Shown here piece after piece: positions 1 through 6,339 of a stretch of DNA of 9,113 nt. The stretch is from contig JAMJQV010000368.1 in NCBI GenBank assembly GCA_023554435.1, positions 1 through 9,113 on the forward strand, read 5' to 3'. The translations under genes were made by a program, and so were the position numbers. The DNA comes from Gemmatimonadota bacterium. GTDB lineage: Bacteria > Gemmatimonadota > Gemmatimonadetes > Palauibacterales > Palauibacteraceae. The notes beneath the pieces were generated by a model. It had not been told where the DNA came from, did no database searches, and saw only the letters and a program-made list of their open reading frames with translations. The stretch's first letter is position 1; each line of letters starts with the position of its first letter.

Positions 1-716
1 TTCTCGTTCTCTCCGCATGGGGCACGGTCGTGACGGCCCGGCACTGGGAGGACCGGCCGGTGGGCGGACTCTGCCTGACGCAGATCCTGTTCTTCGTGGC
101 CCTCCTGGCCGCGCCAGGTTCACCCAACCATGATGGGGTCCGGCTGTGGCTGCCCATGTTTCCGTTCCTGGGAGTTCTGGCGGGTCGAGGATTCGGCTCG
201 GCGCTGCAGGTGGCCCGACAGCGGATCCCCGAGAACAGGGCCTCAGTCGCTGCCCTGCTCCTCGGCGCGGTGTTCTTCATTCCTCCGTATGTGCAGACGG
301 CGCGAGCGGCACCTCACTACCTCGCCTACTACAACGAGGTGATCGGCGGGGTGCAGGGCGCAGCGAACGCAGGAATGGAGACGACATACTGGCTCGAGGC
401 CGTCACCCCCGCTTTTCTCGAGCGGATCGGCGAGACTCTTCCCGCCGGCGCCCGTCTGGCCGCCTGGCCCAACGTCGAGCACTATCAATGGCTCCAGCAC
501 AACGGCATGCTGAGAGATGACATTGTCGTAACCGAGCAGATGCCGCCCGATTACCTCCTGCTCGTGGCTCGCAGGGCGTCATTCCAGCCATACCACTGGC
601 GGATCTACGAGAATGTGCGCCCGGAGCTCGCCGTCGAGGTAAGGGGAGTCGAACTCGCGGGCCTGTACGCCTGGGAGGCGAGCGAAGAGGTCGAACCCGA
701 TCCGGAGGATCCGTGA
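1..716 (+). CDS. GT39/PMT-like membrane glycosyltransferase, C-terminal part (5' end outside the window)
   Basis: The reading frame (codons in phase from base 3) is open to the left edge, so this is the 3' part of a longer gene. The GTG at position 30 is unlikely to be the true start. The visible part begins with hydrophobic segments, then a His-Asp-Gly-Val-Arg motif at 129-143 followed by another hydrophobic stretch. That pattern is common in GT39-type (protein mannosyltransferase/ArnT-like) enzymes. A last membrane span lies at about 246-297. After it comes a soluble tail with the family-typical run PHYLAYYNEVIGG and an Ala-Asn-Ala-Gly-Met-Glu-x-x-Tyr-Trp stretch. Such enzymes move a sugar from a polyprenyl-phosphate donor to an acceptor outside the inner membrane. 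The catalytic N-terminal loop is not in the window, so donor and acceptor are unknown. Its stop overlaps the next gene's start (GTGA, 713-716), suggesting translational coupling to the GT2 enzyme. Confidence 0.82.
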   Translation, partial: LVLSAWGTVVTARHWEDRPVGGLCLTQILFFVALLAAPGSPNHDGVRLWLPMFPFLGVLAGRGFGSALQVARQRIPENRASVAALLLGAVFFIPPYVQTARAAPHYLAYYNEVIGGVQGAANAGMETTYWLEAVTPAFLERIGETLPAGARLAAWPNVEHYQWLQHNGMLRDDIVVTEQMPPDYLLLVARRASFQPYHWRIYENVRPELAVEVRGVELAGLYAWEASEEVEPDPEDP

Positions 717-1690
717 AGACGCTGGACGCAGTCGTTCCCGTATTCAACGAAGAGGCCATCCTGCCGGAGCTCAACCGCCGCCTGGCGGATACGCTGGAAG
801 GTCTCCCGTATCAGTGGCGCATCATCTACGTCGACGATGGCAGCCGGGACAGAACCCCGGATTTGCTTGCGGGATTCGCGGCCGAAGATTCTCGCGTCGG
901 AGTCGTTCACCTGTCCCGCAACTTCGGCCAGCAGCTGGCGATCTCAGCCGGCCTGGCGACGACAGAGGCGGACGCGGTCGTACTGCTGGACGGTGACCTG
1001 CAGGACCCTCCCGAGGTGATACCGCTCCTGGTCGGGAAGTGGGAAGACGGGTATGACGTCGTCTATGCCCTCAAGCGGGACCGGAAGGAAGCTCTGCCCA
1101 AGCGGGCCCTGTTCAGCTTGTTCTACCAGGTTCTGCGTCGGCTCAGCAACGTCGACATTCCGGCTGACGCGGGGAATTTCTCCCTCATGGACCGCTCCGT
1201 CGTGGACGTGATCAACACCATGCCGGAGAGGGATCGTTACGTGTCGGGACTCCGTGCCTATGTCGGTGGAAGGCAGACCGGTGTGGAGTTCGAGCGTGCG
1301 GCACGTTATGCGGGGCAGCCGCGCCAATCTCCGCTCAAGCTGATGCGGATGGCGACGGATGCCTTCTTCGCCTTCTCGGAACTGCCGCTACGGCTGGCCA
1401 CGATCATGGGTTTCATCGTATCCGGCGTCGCCTTCGTGGTGCTTCTCAACGTCCTGTACCAGAAGCTGATTTCGGGCGCCGCGATCCTCGGCTGGGCGTC
1501 CACCATGACTTCGATCCTGTTCCTGGGGGGAATCCAGTTGATCGCCGTGGGGGTGATCGGGGAGTACATCGGCCGGATCTACAACGAGGCGAAGGGCAGA
1601 CCCGCCTGGGTCGTGGGCCGGTACCGGAATCTCTCGGGCGGGGCCGTCGAGTCCGCACGGCCCCTGCACGACGAGCGCGATCCCGCTTGA
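713..1690 (+). CDS. GT2 polyprenyl-phosphate glycosyltransferase (ArnC/GtrB/DPM1-like)
   Basis: Complete protein of 325 residues, the usual length for this family. The N-terminal GT-A domain has VPVFNEE (8-14), the nucleotide-binding VDDGSRDRT (40-48), SRNFGQ (68-73) and the metal-binding DGDLQDPP (93-100). It continues with a DAGNFSLMDR stretch and a conserved region rich in Arg and Gly before the membrane anchor. Two membrane spans follow at about 229-250 and 262-286, then a short cytoplasmic tail with RPAWVV. Family members transfer a sugar from a nucleotide-sugar to undecaprenyl or dolichyl phosphate on the cytoplasmic face, giving the lipid-linked donor used by GT-C enzymes. The GTG start is supported by GGAGG at 704-708, 4 nt upstream, and by the 4-nt overlap with the preceding stop. 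The flanking multi-pass transferases fit as users of its product. The sugar cannot be read from the sequence; glucose, mannose, GlcNAc or aminoarabinose types are all possible. Confidence 0.95.
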   Translation: MKTLDAVVPVFNEEAILPELNRRLADTLEGLPYQWRIIYVDDGSRDRTPDLLAGFAAEDSRVGVVHLSRNFGQQLAISAGLATTEADAVVLLDGDLQDPPEVIPLLVGKWEDGYDVVYALKRDRKEALPKRALFSLFYQVLRRLSNVDIPADAGNFSLMDRSVVDVINTMPERDRYVSGLRAYVGGRQTGVEFERAARYAGQPRQSPLKLMRMATDAFFAFSELPLRLATIMGFIVSGVAFVVLLNVLYQKLISGAAILGWASTMTSILFLGGIQLIAVGVIGEYIGRIYNEAKGRPAWVVGRYRNLSGGAVESARPLHDERDPA

Positions 1691-3216
1691 CCATCCCTCG
1701 AAGCCGGGTCTGGCGGATCTTTGCACCCCTCAACCTCCTGCTGGTAGGCTTTGTCCTCTTCTTTGCGGGTCTGCGGATCGCTCGTCCCGAGACGGTCTTC
1801 TACTACACCGAGGGCCCGGTGCTGGGGAGCCTCGCGGCCCTGGAGTCGGGCGACCTGTCCGATCTCTATCCTGCGGATGGTTGGGTCGAACCGCCTGTCG
1901 TGCTGACGCTTTACCCGCCCGCGTACTTCCTGGGCGCCGCCGCCCTGGATCGGGGGCTCGGTAGCGAAGGCACCTTCACCGGACTCCGGATCGTGAGTGC
2001 CGCGGCCCTGCTGGGGTTACTGGCCCTGCTGGCCCTGCACACGCTCGGGCGCGGAGCTCCCATGGCATGGACCCTGGCTCTCGCCGCCACGCTTCTGGTG
2101 ACTCCCGGCGTGTACCGGCTGGCCGGAGGCGCCCAGTCCGATACTCTGGCGCTGGTGCTGACCTGGGCCGGGATCACCGCGGCGCTCGGGACCCGGACGA
2201 CCGGCGTTCGGAACGGAGCGCTTCCACTGCTGCTGGCGGCCGCGGCATTCTTCCTCGCCTTCTTCTCGAAGCAGAGTTTCGTCGCCGCTCCCTTCGCCCT
2301 GACGACGGCCCTGCTGCTCGAGAGGAGAATCCGAGCCGCGGTCGCTTTTTCAGTCGGCCTGGCGGGTGCAGCCCTCCTGGGCGTGTTCTATCTGGATGTC
2401 CTGACTTCGGGGGGCTACCTGGCCAACACGCTGGGGGCGCTGACCGGGGCATCCGGCTGGAAGAACCTGGTATCGTCGCTGTGGTCCAGCAGACCCCTGC
2501 AATGGCTCCCGGTGTTGGTCGTCGTGCTGCTGACCGCCCGCGGGCAGTTGCGATGGGGCTTTCCGGAGATCTACCTGGTCGCGAGCGTATGCCTCCATAC
2601 GGCCGCGATGCTCAAGACAGGCTCGAGCTCCAACTACCTTCTGGAGCCCATGTTCGCCCTGCTGTTCCTGGCCGTGACCCGGAGATACCAGCCCGAGGGC
2701 GACGCTCCGCCGAGCCGGGCGGCCGGAGGCGCCCCGACCTCGGCGGGGCGTTCCGCGCTCGCGGTCCTGCTGGGTTTGATCTTCGTGGTTCCGGCGATCG
2801 TTGCACTCCTCGTGGAGGCTCGCAGCACGAGGGCCTGGATGGACCGCGCCGGCCAGGCCAGCATGGCCGAGTTCGAAGGATACCCGCTGGTCGATGCGAC
2901 GTTCTTTGCAGCTGTCCTGCGTCAGGGCAGCCGTCCATGGCTGAACGACCCGTTCGCCTTCGGGGCTCTCGAGGAGACAGGGCAGTGGGACCCATCGAGG
3001 CTGGTATCGGACCTCGAGACCCGGACCATTCCATTCGCCCTCACCCTGGTGGACGTAGGCACCGAGCCGGCCCCTCCGGGTGCGGGAACCCAGGAACTGC
3101 TGTTCGCCTATTTCTGGCGCTCGGATCCGATCTGGACGGCCCTGACGGGGTCCTACGAACAATCCCGCTCCGGCCCCCTGACCGTGTTCTTGCCCCGGGA
3201 AGAGCAGGACCCGTGA
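1687..3216 (+). CDS. Multi-pass membrane protein, probable GT-C fold glycosyltransferase
   Basis: Complete 509-residue hydrophobic protein. After a first span (about 14-32) it has an extracytoplasmic loop with FYYTEGPVLGS (38-48) and LYPPAYFLGAA. An acidic residue (Glu42) sits where GT-C enzymes carry their catalytic acid, and the YPP pattern is typical of GT39/RgtA-like membrane transferases. Many further Ala/Leu-rich spans follow. SKQSFVAAPFA and GSSSNYLLEPMFAL recall uncharacterised GT39-like proteins. A soluble tail of about 125 residues ends the protein. I propose transfer of a lipid-linked sugar outside the inner membrane, by fold resemblance only. The start is the TTG that overlaps the GT2 stop (TTGA, 1687-1690). 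No strong Shine-Dalgarno sequence precedes it, and I see no nearby ATG or GTG in frame, so the start is less certain than the frame. It could instead be a non-enzymatic membrane protein. Confidence 0.75.
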   Translation: MTIPRSRVWRIFAPLNLLLVGFVLFFAGLRIARPETVFYYTEGPVLGSLAALESGDLSDLYPADGWVEPPVVLTLYPPAYFLGAAALDRGLGSEGTFTGLRIVSAAALLGLLALLALHTLGRGAPMAWTLALAATLLVTPGVYRLAGGAQSDTLALVLTWAGITAALGTRTTGVRNGALPLLLAAAAFFLAFFSKQSFVAAPFALTTALLLERRIRAAVAFSVGLAGAALLGVFYLDVLTSGGYLANTLGALTGASGWKNLVSSLWSSRPLQWLPVLVVVLLTARGQLRWGFPEIYLVASVCLHTAAMLKTGSSSNYLLEPMFALLFLAVTRRYQPEGDAPPSRAAGGAPTSAGRSALAVLLGLIFVVPAIVALLVEARSTRAWMDRAGQASMAEFEGYPLVDATFFAAVLRQGSRPWLNDPFAFGALEETGQWDPSRLVSDLETRTIPFALTLVDVGTEPAPPGAGTQELLFAYFWRSDPIWTALTGSYEQSRSGPLTVFLPREEQDP

Positions 3217-5189
3217 GGGCTCGGGCTGGCATGCGAGCGTTCGGTTGGTTTCTCCTGCTGGTTCCGTTCGTCCCGCTGGCCTGGCTGTTCGGCGAGATCG
3301 ACCGTACCCGCGGCCTGGTCCCTCCGTCCGAGGCCCTTCTGGGCCTGTTCGTGTTCGGGTGCCTGGCCGTTCTGGGAGCACGGTTGCTGCCGGCTCGGGT
3401 GCCCGAGCGGGTCCTGCAGATCCTCGATGGTGAGCACGGTCCGGGCTCGAAGATCGCCGGCGGGGCCGTTCTCCTCCTGCTCGCGCTGCTTCTCGTCACC
3501 GCGGTATTCGCTTTCGCCCGTCGCCCTCTCCTGATCGACAGCGTGATTCAGTGGTTCCAGGCGCAGATTTTCGCGTCGGGGCGCCTGTATGCCGATGCGC
3601 CGCCGGACGAGGCCTTCTTCGCCGTCCAGCACATGCTGGTGGACGGGAGCCGATGGTACTCCCAGTATCCGCCCGGGCACTCGGCGCTCCTCGGCCTGGG
3701 CGCGGTGCTCGGCGTGGGGTGGCTGGTTCCGGTGGCACTCTCCGTCGGGACCTCGCTGGTGCTGTACGCCTTCACCCGGCGGGCCTACGATCTGGCCACC
3801 GCTCGAACCACGGTGGTCGTGCTGGCGCTGGCGCCGTTCTTCTGGTTCATGGGGGCCAGCCACATGAACCACGTGTCGGCCCTGTTCTTCGTCGCGGTCT
3901 TCCTGTATCTGCTGGTTCTGTGGGAGGAGCGCGGGTCCCCGTGGATCCTCTGCGGGGCGGGACTGGCGATCGGGGCGGGGTTTCTCTCTCGCCCTCTGAC
4001 CGCACTCGCGGTCGGAATCGCCTTGACCCCGTTCGTGCTGGCCAGGGCAAGGCGCGAGCGTGATGCCGGTTCGGTGCTCGCGGGTGCGGTCGGCGCCCTG
4101 GCGATGGTAGCGCTGTACCTTGCCTACAACTCGGTGACGACCGGCGACCCGTTCCTACCCGGGTACATCAAGCTGTGGGGCGCGGACCACGGCCTGGGAT
4201 TCCACTCGACCCCATGGGGCGAGATGCACTCGCCGCTCGCCGGGGTGCGCAACGAGCTGACGGACCTGGCGCTGCTGTCCAGCCTGATGTTCGAGGGCCC
4301 GGTCTCGGCTCTGCTTCCCGCCGGCCTGCTGTTCGCAGCAGGCTGGGCGTCGAAGGAATGGGACCAGCGGCTGATGGTCGGATTCCTGGCCATACCGCTG
4401 GCGTATCTCTTTTACTGGCACCGCGATGCATTCCTGGGCCCGCGCTATCTCTATTCCGGGCTGGCTTTCCTCGCCCCCCTCACGGCCAGGGGCCTGCTCG
4501 AGCTGTTCCGGCGTACCGCGGGGCGTACGCTGTGGGAAGGCTCCGCCCTGACCCGAGTGCCGGTTGCGAGCGCCGCGGGCATGCTCCTGGTTCTGAGTTT
4601 CGTGTACGCCGCCGCCTACTCGACCCCCCGCCGGTTCCAGGTGTATCGCTCCGGACTCGCCAGCATGAAAGTGGACCTTGCCGCCGAAGCCCGGGCAAGC
4701 TCGGTAGAGGACGCCCTGGTCTTCGTGTCGGTGAGCTGGGGGAATCGCCTGCTGGCTCGCATGCGGGGACTCGGGGTGTCCGCCTCGGGTGCGGAGACCG
4801 CATATCGGCAAGCCGATCATTGCGCCCTGGAACTGACCCTGCAGCGGGCAGAAACCGAGGGCTGGTCCCGCGGTCGTACGGCGGCCGCGGTTGCGGACCT
4901 GGGTCCTGGCGGGGAGACGGTTCCGGCCTCCAGCCCCCTGACCAACGGCGATCCGACACTTCGCCTCGTTCCGGGAGTCGATCTGCCGGCAGATTGTCTG
5001 GACCAGATCGCGTACGACCGGGCAGGCTATTCGAACTACTCGCCATTCCTCGCGGACCAGGACCCTTCTCTCGAGGGTCCCCTGGTGATCGCGAGGGACC
5101 TGCGAGAGCGGAATCGCGAGTTGACCGTTGCCTATCCCCACCGGCGCGCACTGGTGTACAGGAGCGGCCGGTTCAGCCCACTGGAATGA
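3213..5189 (+). CDS. GT39-like multi-pass membrane glycosyltransferase with extracytoplasmic C-terminal domain
   Basis: Protein of 658 residues from GTG 3213, or 652 from ATG 3231. GTG is preferred because it overlaps the previous stop (GTGA, 3213-3216), with GGAAGAG at 3198-3204. Two spans (about 10-27 and 40-57) precede the span at about 83-103 that leads into the loop RPLLIDSVIQWFQAQ. Asp109 in that loop is in the place of the GT-C catalytic acid. Further family features are YSQYPPGHSALLGLG, SHMNH, FLSRPLTALAVG, YNSVTTGDPFLPGY and GPRYLYSG (near 409). The last 190 or so residues are hydrophilic and probably extracytoplasmic, with two cysteines (537 and 595) that could pair. By family this enzyme moves a sugar from a polyprenyl-phosphate donor; the acceptor is unknown. 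The two extra N-terminal spans differ from the basic GT39 layout. The frame stays open upstream to 2067 inside the preceding gene, but that Arg/Gly-rich stretch is a shadow and not part of this protein. Confidence 0.85.
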   Translation: MRARAGMRAFGWFLLLVPFVPLAWLFGEIDRTRGLVPPSEALLGLFVFGCLAVLGARLLPARVPERVLQILDGEHGPGSKIAGGAVLLLLALLLVTAVFAFARRPLLIDSVIQWFQAQIFASGRLYADAPPDEAFFAVQHMLVDGSRWYSQYPPGHSALLGLGAVLGVGWLVPVALSVGTSLVLYAFTRRAYDLATARTTVVVLALAPFFWFMGASHMNHVSALFFVAVFLYLLVLWEERGSPWILCGAGLAIGAGFLSRPLTALAVGIALTPFVLARARRERDAGSVLAGAVGALAMVALYLAYNSVTTGDPFLPGYIKLWGADHGLGFHSTPWGEMHSPLAGVRNELTDLALLSSLMFEGPVSALLPAGLLFAAGWASKEWDQRLMVGFLAIPLAYLFYWHRDAFLGPRYLYSGLAFLAPLTARGLLELFRRTAGRTLWEGSALTRVPVASAAGMLLVLSFVYAAAYSTPRRFQVYRSGLASMKVDLAAEARASSVEDALVFVSVSWGNRLLARMRGLGVSASGAETAYRQADHCALELTLQRAETEGWSRGRTAAAVADLGPGGETVPASSPLTNGDPTLRLVPGVDLPADCLDQIAYDRAGYSNYSPFLADQDPSLEGPLVIARDLRERNRELTVAYPHRRALVYRSGRFSPLE

Positions 5190-5225
5190 GGTCTTGATCC
5201 TCCGTTGAGAGACGGGGATACCCTC

Positions 5226-5256
5226 ACCTCGCGATGCGCCCGGCCCACCGCGAGGT
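5226..5256 (+). promoter_or_regulatory. Inverted repeat masking the ribosome binding site of the FimT-like gene
   Basis: ACCTCGCG (5226-5233) and CGCGAGGT (5249-5256) are perfect reverse complements separated by 15 nt. The right arm contains the GAGG (5252-5255) Shine-Dalgarno sequence and ends directly before the ATG at 5257. In mRNA the 8-bp, mostly G-C stem would cover the ribosome binding site. That layout is typical of translational control, or of release by a translating ribosome. The regulatory role is inferred; only the dyad is seen. Confidence 0.5.
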
Positions 5257-5718
5257 ATGATGCGACACAGATCCATCCGGGAGGCAGCGGGTGTCACGTT
5301 GCCGGAACTCCTGATCGTTCTCACGATCGCGGGGACTCTCACGGCGATCGGGGCGAGCGGCTTTCGGTCCCTTCGTGCCGCGACCTCCATGCGCGCCGCC
5401 ACCTGGTCGGTTCGAAACCACCTGGCGCTGGCCCGTTCCCTGGCGATTGCACGGCGCGAGAAGATCCGGGTCCGACTCGGTCCGAATGGCGACCTCGTCC
5501 TACTCACCGCCTCGGGCGAGAGGATAGTGGCCGCCGCTGTGGGTCCGGAGGCTGACGTGCCCGTGGACTCACTTCGGGTCCGCCCATCCACCCTTCGATT
5601 CAACCCGCGTGGACAGGCAGCGCCAGGAAGTGTGTACCTGTACCGGGGCGATCGGGTGGTCCGTGTAGTCACGAATTTCCTCGGGCGTCTTCGCGTGGAG
5701 GCGTTTCGGGCACCGTGA
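5257..5718 (+). CDS. GspH/FimT family type IV pilus pseudopilin
   Basis: Complete 153-residue protein. A short basic leader (residues 1-12) ends in Gly12. It is followed by VTLPELLIVLTIAGTL, the class III signal with Glu at +5 of the mature protein and a hydrophobic helix. The prepilin peptidase PilD should cut after Gly12; +1 is Val instead of the usual Phe. Behind the helix, RNHLALARSLAIARREKIRVRL and LRFNPRGQA match the helix-to-sheet region and the late F-x-x-x-G strand of GspH/FimT proteins. Such minor pseudopilins help start pilus assembly and, in some naturally competent bacteria, bind DNA; which applies here is unknown. Two consecutive ATGs (5257, 5260) are possible starts. GAGG at 5252-5255 lies 1 and 4 nt upstream of them, so the second may be used. 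It follows the glycosyltransferase gene by 67 nt and overlaps the next pseudopilin gene by 4 nt. Confidence 0.88.
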   Translation: MMRHRSIREAAGVTLPELLIVLTIAGTLTAIGASGFRSLRAATSMRAATWSVRNHLALARSLAIARREKIRVRLGPNGDLVLLTASGERIVAAAVGPEADVPVDSLRVRPSTLRFNPRGQAAPGSVYLYRGDRVVRVVTNFLGRLRVEAFRAP

Positions 5719-6170
5719 CCAACCCTCGAGTGGCGAAGGATTCGGACAAGATTCAGTGCGATATGCACGGAACGAGCCCCGAAATGACCCGAAAGACCCC
5801 GGATTTCCGCCGGATCAGCGTGGTCAAGTTCTTGCACCCGGTACTCGCGGAAGACCGTGCCCGAGCCGGGTTCGGCCTTCCCGAAGTGATCGTCGCCGTC
5901 ACGGTCTTCGGGGTCGGAGCTCTCGGAGTGGCGGCGGTAGGTAGCGCGGCCTGGAAGCTGGCGCACATCGCGGCGGTGCGAAGCGCGCAAACGGTCGCGG
6001 CGGGCAGCACGCTCGAGAATACCCCGGCTGAGGTGCGGGGGAATCTCGAGGTCACGGCCGATACGGCCGCCGTCGCTCCCGGACTGATCGAGATCCGGGT
6101 GACGGTGAGCGGATCAGGGTCGGCCGGTGCGCGACAGTGGGTGGCCAGGAGGCCGTCGACAGGCCCGTGA
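5715..6170 (+). CDS. PilV-like minor pseudopilin, with long predicted leader
   Basis: Read from GTG 5715 the protein has 151 residues. A class III prepilin signal AGFGLPEVIVAVTVFGVGAL starts at residue 51; cleavage after Gly52 puts Phe at +1 and Glu57 at +5, followed by a hydrophobic helix. GLPEV resembles PilV/GspI-type minor pilins. The mature part is only 99 residues, with little beyond the helix and a beta-rich stretch (LEVTADTAAVAPGLIEIRVTVSG). Supporting the 5715 start are the GTGA overlap with the preceding stop and a GGAGG at 5697-5701, although its 13-nt spacing is long. A 52-residue leader is much longer than usual, so an internal start is plausible: ATG 5784 would give a 29-residue leader and GTG 5820 a 17-residue one. 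Neither has a strong Shine-Dalgarno sequence. Its place after a FimT-like gene and before pilM supports a role in pilus assembly. Confidence 0.75.
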   Translation: MTNPRVAKDSDKIQCDMHGTSPEMTRKTPDFRRISVVKFLHPVLAEDRARAGFGLPEVIVAVTVFGVGALGVAAVGSAAWKLAHIAAVRSAQTVAAGSTLENTPAEVRGNLEVTADTAAVAPGLIEIRVTVSGSGSAGARQWVARRPSTGP

Positions 6171-6212
6171 TACCGCGCGGCAACGGGCAACCGTTGCGTG
6201 CATGCCACACGC
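6163..6212 (+). other. Overlapping short hairpins after the PilV-like gene
   Basis: Three complementary pairs overlap here. GCCCGT (6163-6168) pairs with ACGGGC (6183-6188). GCAACGG (6180-6186) pairs with CCGTTGC (6191-6197) around a GCAA loop of the stable GNRA type. GCGTG (6196-6200) pairs with CACGC (6208-6212). The first and second exclude each other, as do the second and third where they share bases. No T-run follows, so this is not a standard intrinsic terminator. It may slow or partly end transcription, or protect the upstream mRNA. Confidence 0.35.
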
Positions 6213-6260
6213 AGGTGAACTTGGCTGCGTCGGCGGAGGCGAACACGTGTAAACAGCGGA

Positions 6261-6290
6261 TTGACGCGCCGGGCTGAGTCGTCGTAACGT
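6261..6290 (+). promoter_or_regulatory. Candidate sigma70-type promoter for pilMNOPQ
   Basis: TTGACG (6261-6266) matches five of six -35 consensus bases. TAACGT (6285-6290), 18 nt further on, keeps the T, A and final T of a -10 box. It lies in the only sizeable non-coding gap, about 50 nt before pilM, which is a sensible leader length. An 8-bp palindrome ACACGTGT (6243-6250) sits just upstream of the -35 box and could bind a regulator. Promoters in GC-rich genomes are poorly predicted by eye, so this is tentative. Confidence 0.4.
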
Positions 6291-6306
6291 GACAAACCAC
6301 TCAGCC
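6272..6306. promoter_or_regulatory. Perfect 8-bp dyad over the candidate pilM -10 element (possible operator)
   Basis: GGCTGAGT (6272-6279) and ACTCAGCC (6299-6306) are exact reverse complements with 19 nt between them. The dyad centre, about 6289, falls on the candidate -10 hexamer (6285-6290), and the half-sites are 27 bp apart centre to centre. That geometry could suit a dimeric repressor. If transcription starts further upstream, it could be a leader hairpin. Only the repeat is seen; its role is inferred. Confidence 0.4.
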
Positions 6307-6320
6307 GGCCCCGACATAAT
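6289..6320 (+). promoter_or_regulatory. Second, weaker promoter candidate for pilM
   Basis: CATAAT (6315-6320) is a five-of-six match to the -10 consensus and stands out in GC-rich sequence. GTGACA (6289-6294) is a five-of-six -35 match, but the 20-nt spacer is longer than the usual 17. A start from here would give a leader of only about 13 nt before the pilM ATG. It may act alone, or be a chance match next to the better-spaced pair at 6261-6290. Confidence 0.25.
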
Positions 6321-6339
6321 CTTGTAGAGCAAGTCTATC

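Noticed and set aside
2067..3212. Upstream extension of the fourth gene's frame to an ATG at 2067
   Set aside because: The extension lies inside the preceding gene, is Arg/Gly-rich and hydrophilic, and the GTGA overlap at 3213 gives a start that agrees with the membrane protein N-terminus.
2350..3381. Open frame of 343 codons on the - strand
   Set aside because: Arg/Gly/Pro-rich composition and complete overlap with two coupled membrane protein genes mark it as a shadow.
5194..5222. Possible promoter TTGATC, 17 nt, GATACC before the FimT-like gene
   Set aside because: Both boxes are weak (four and three of six matches), and a start from here would fall near 5229 and destroy the stem that covers the ribosome binding site.
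5205..5555. Open frame of 116 codons overlapping the FimT-like gene
   Set aside because: It has a TTG start and no domain, and the overlapping frame carries an unmistakable prepilin signal.
4155..5990. Open frame of 611 codons on the - strand
   Set aside because: It runs opposite to three well-supported genes, is rich in Arg, Gly and Pro, and shows no domain. Long antisense frames are expected in GC-rich coding DNA.
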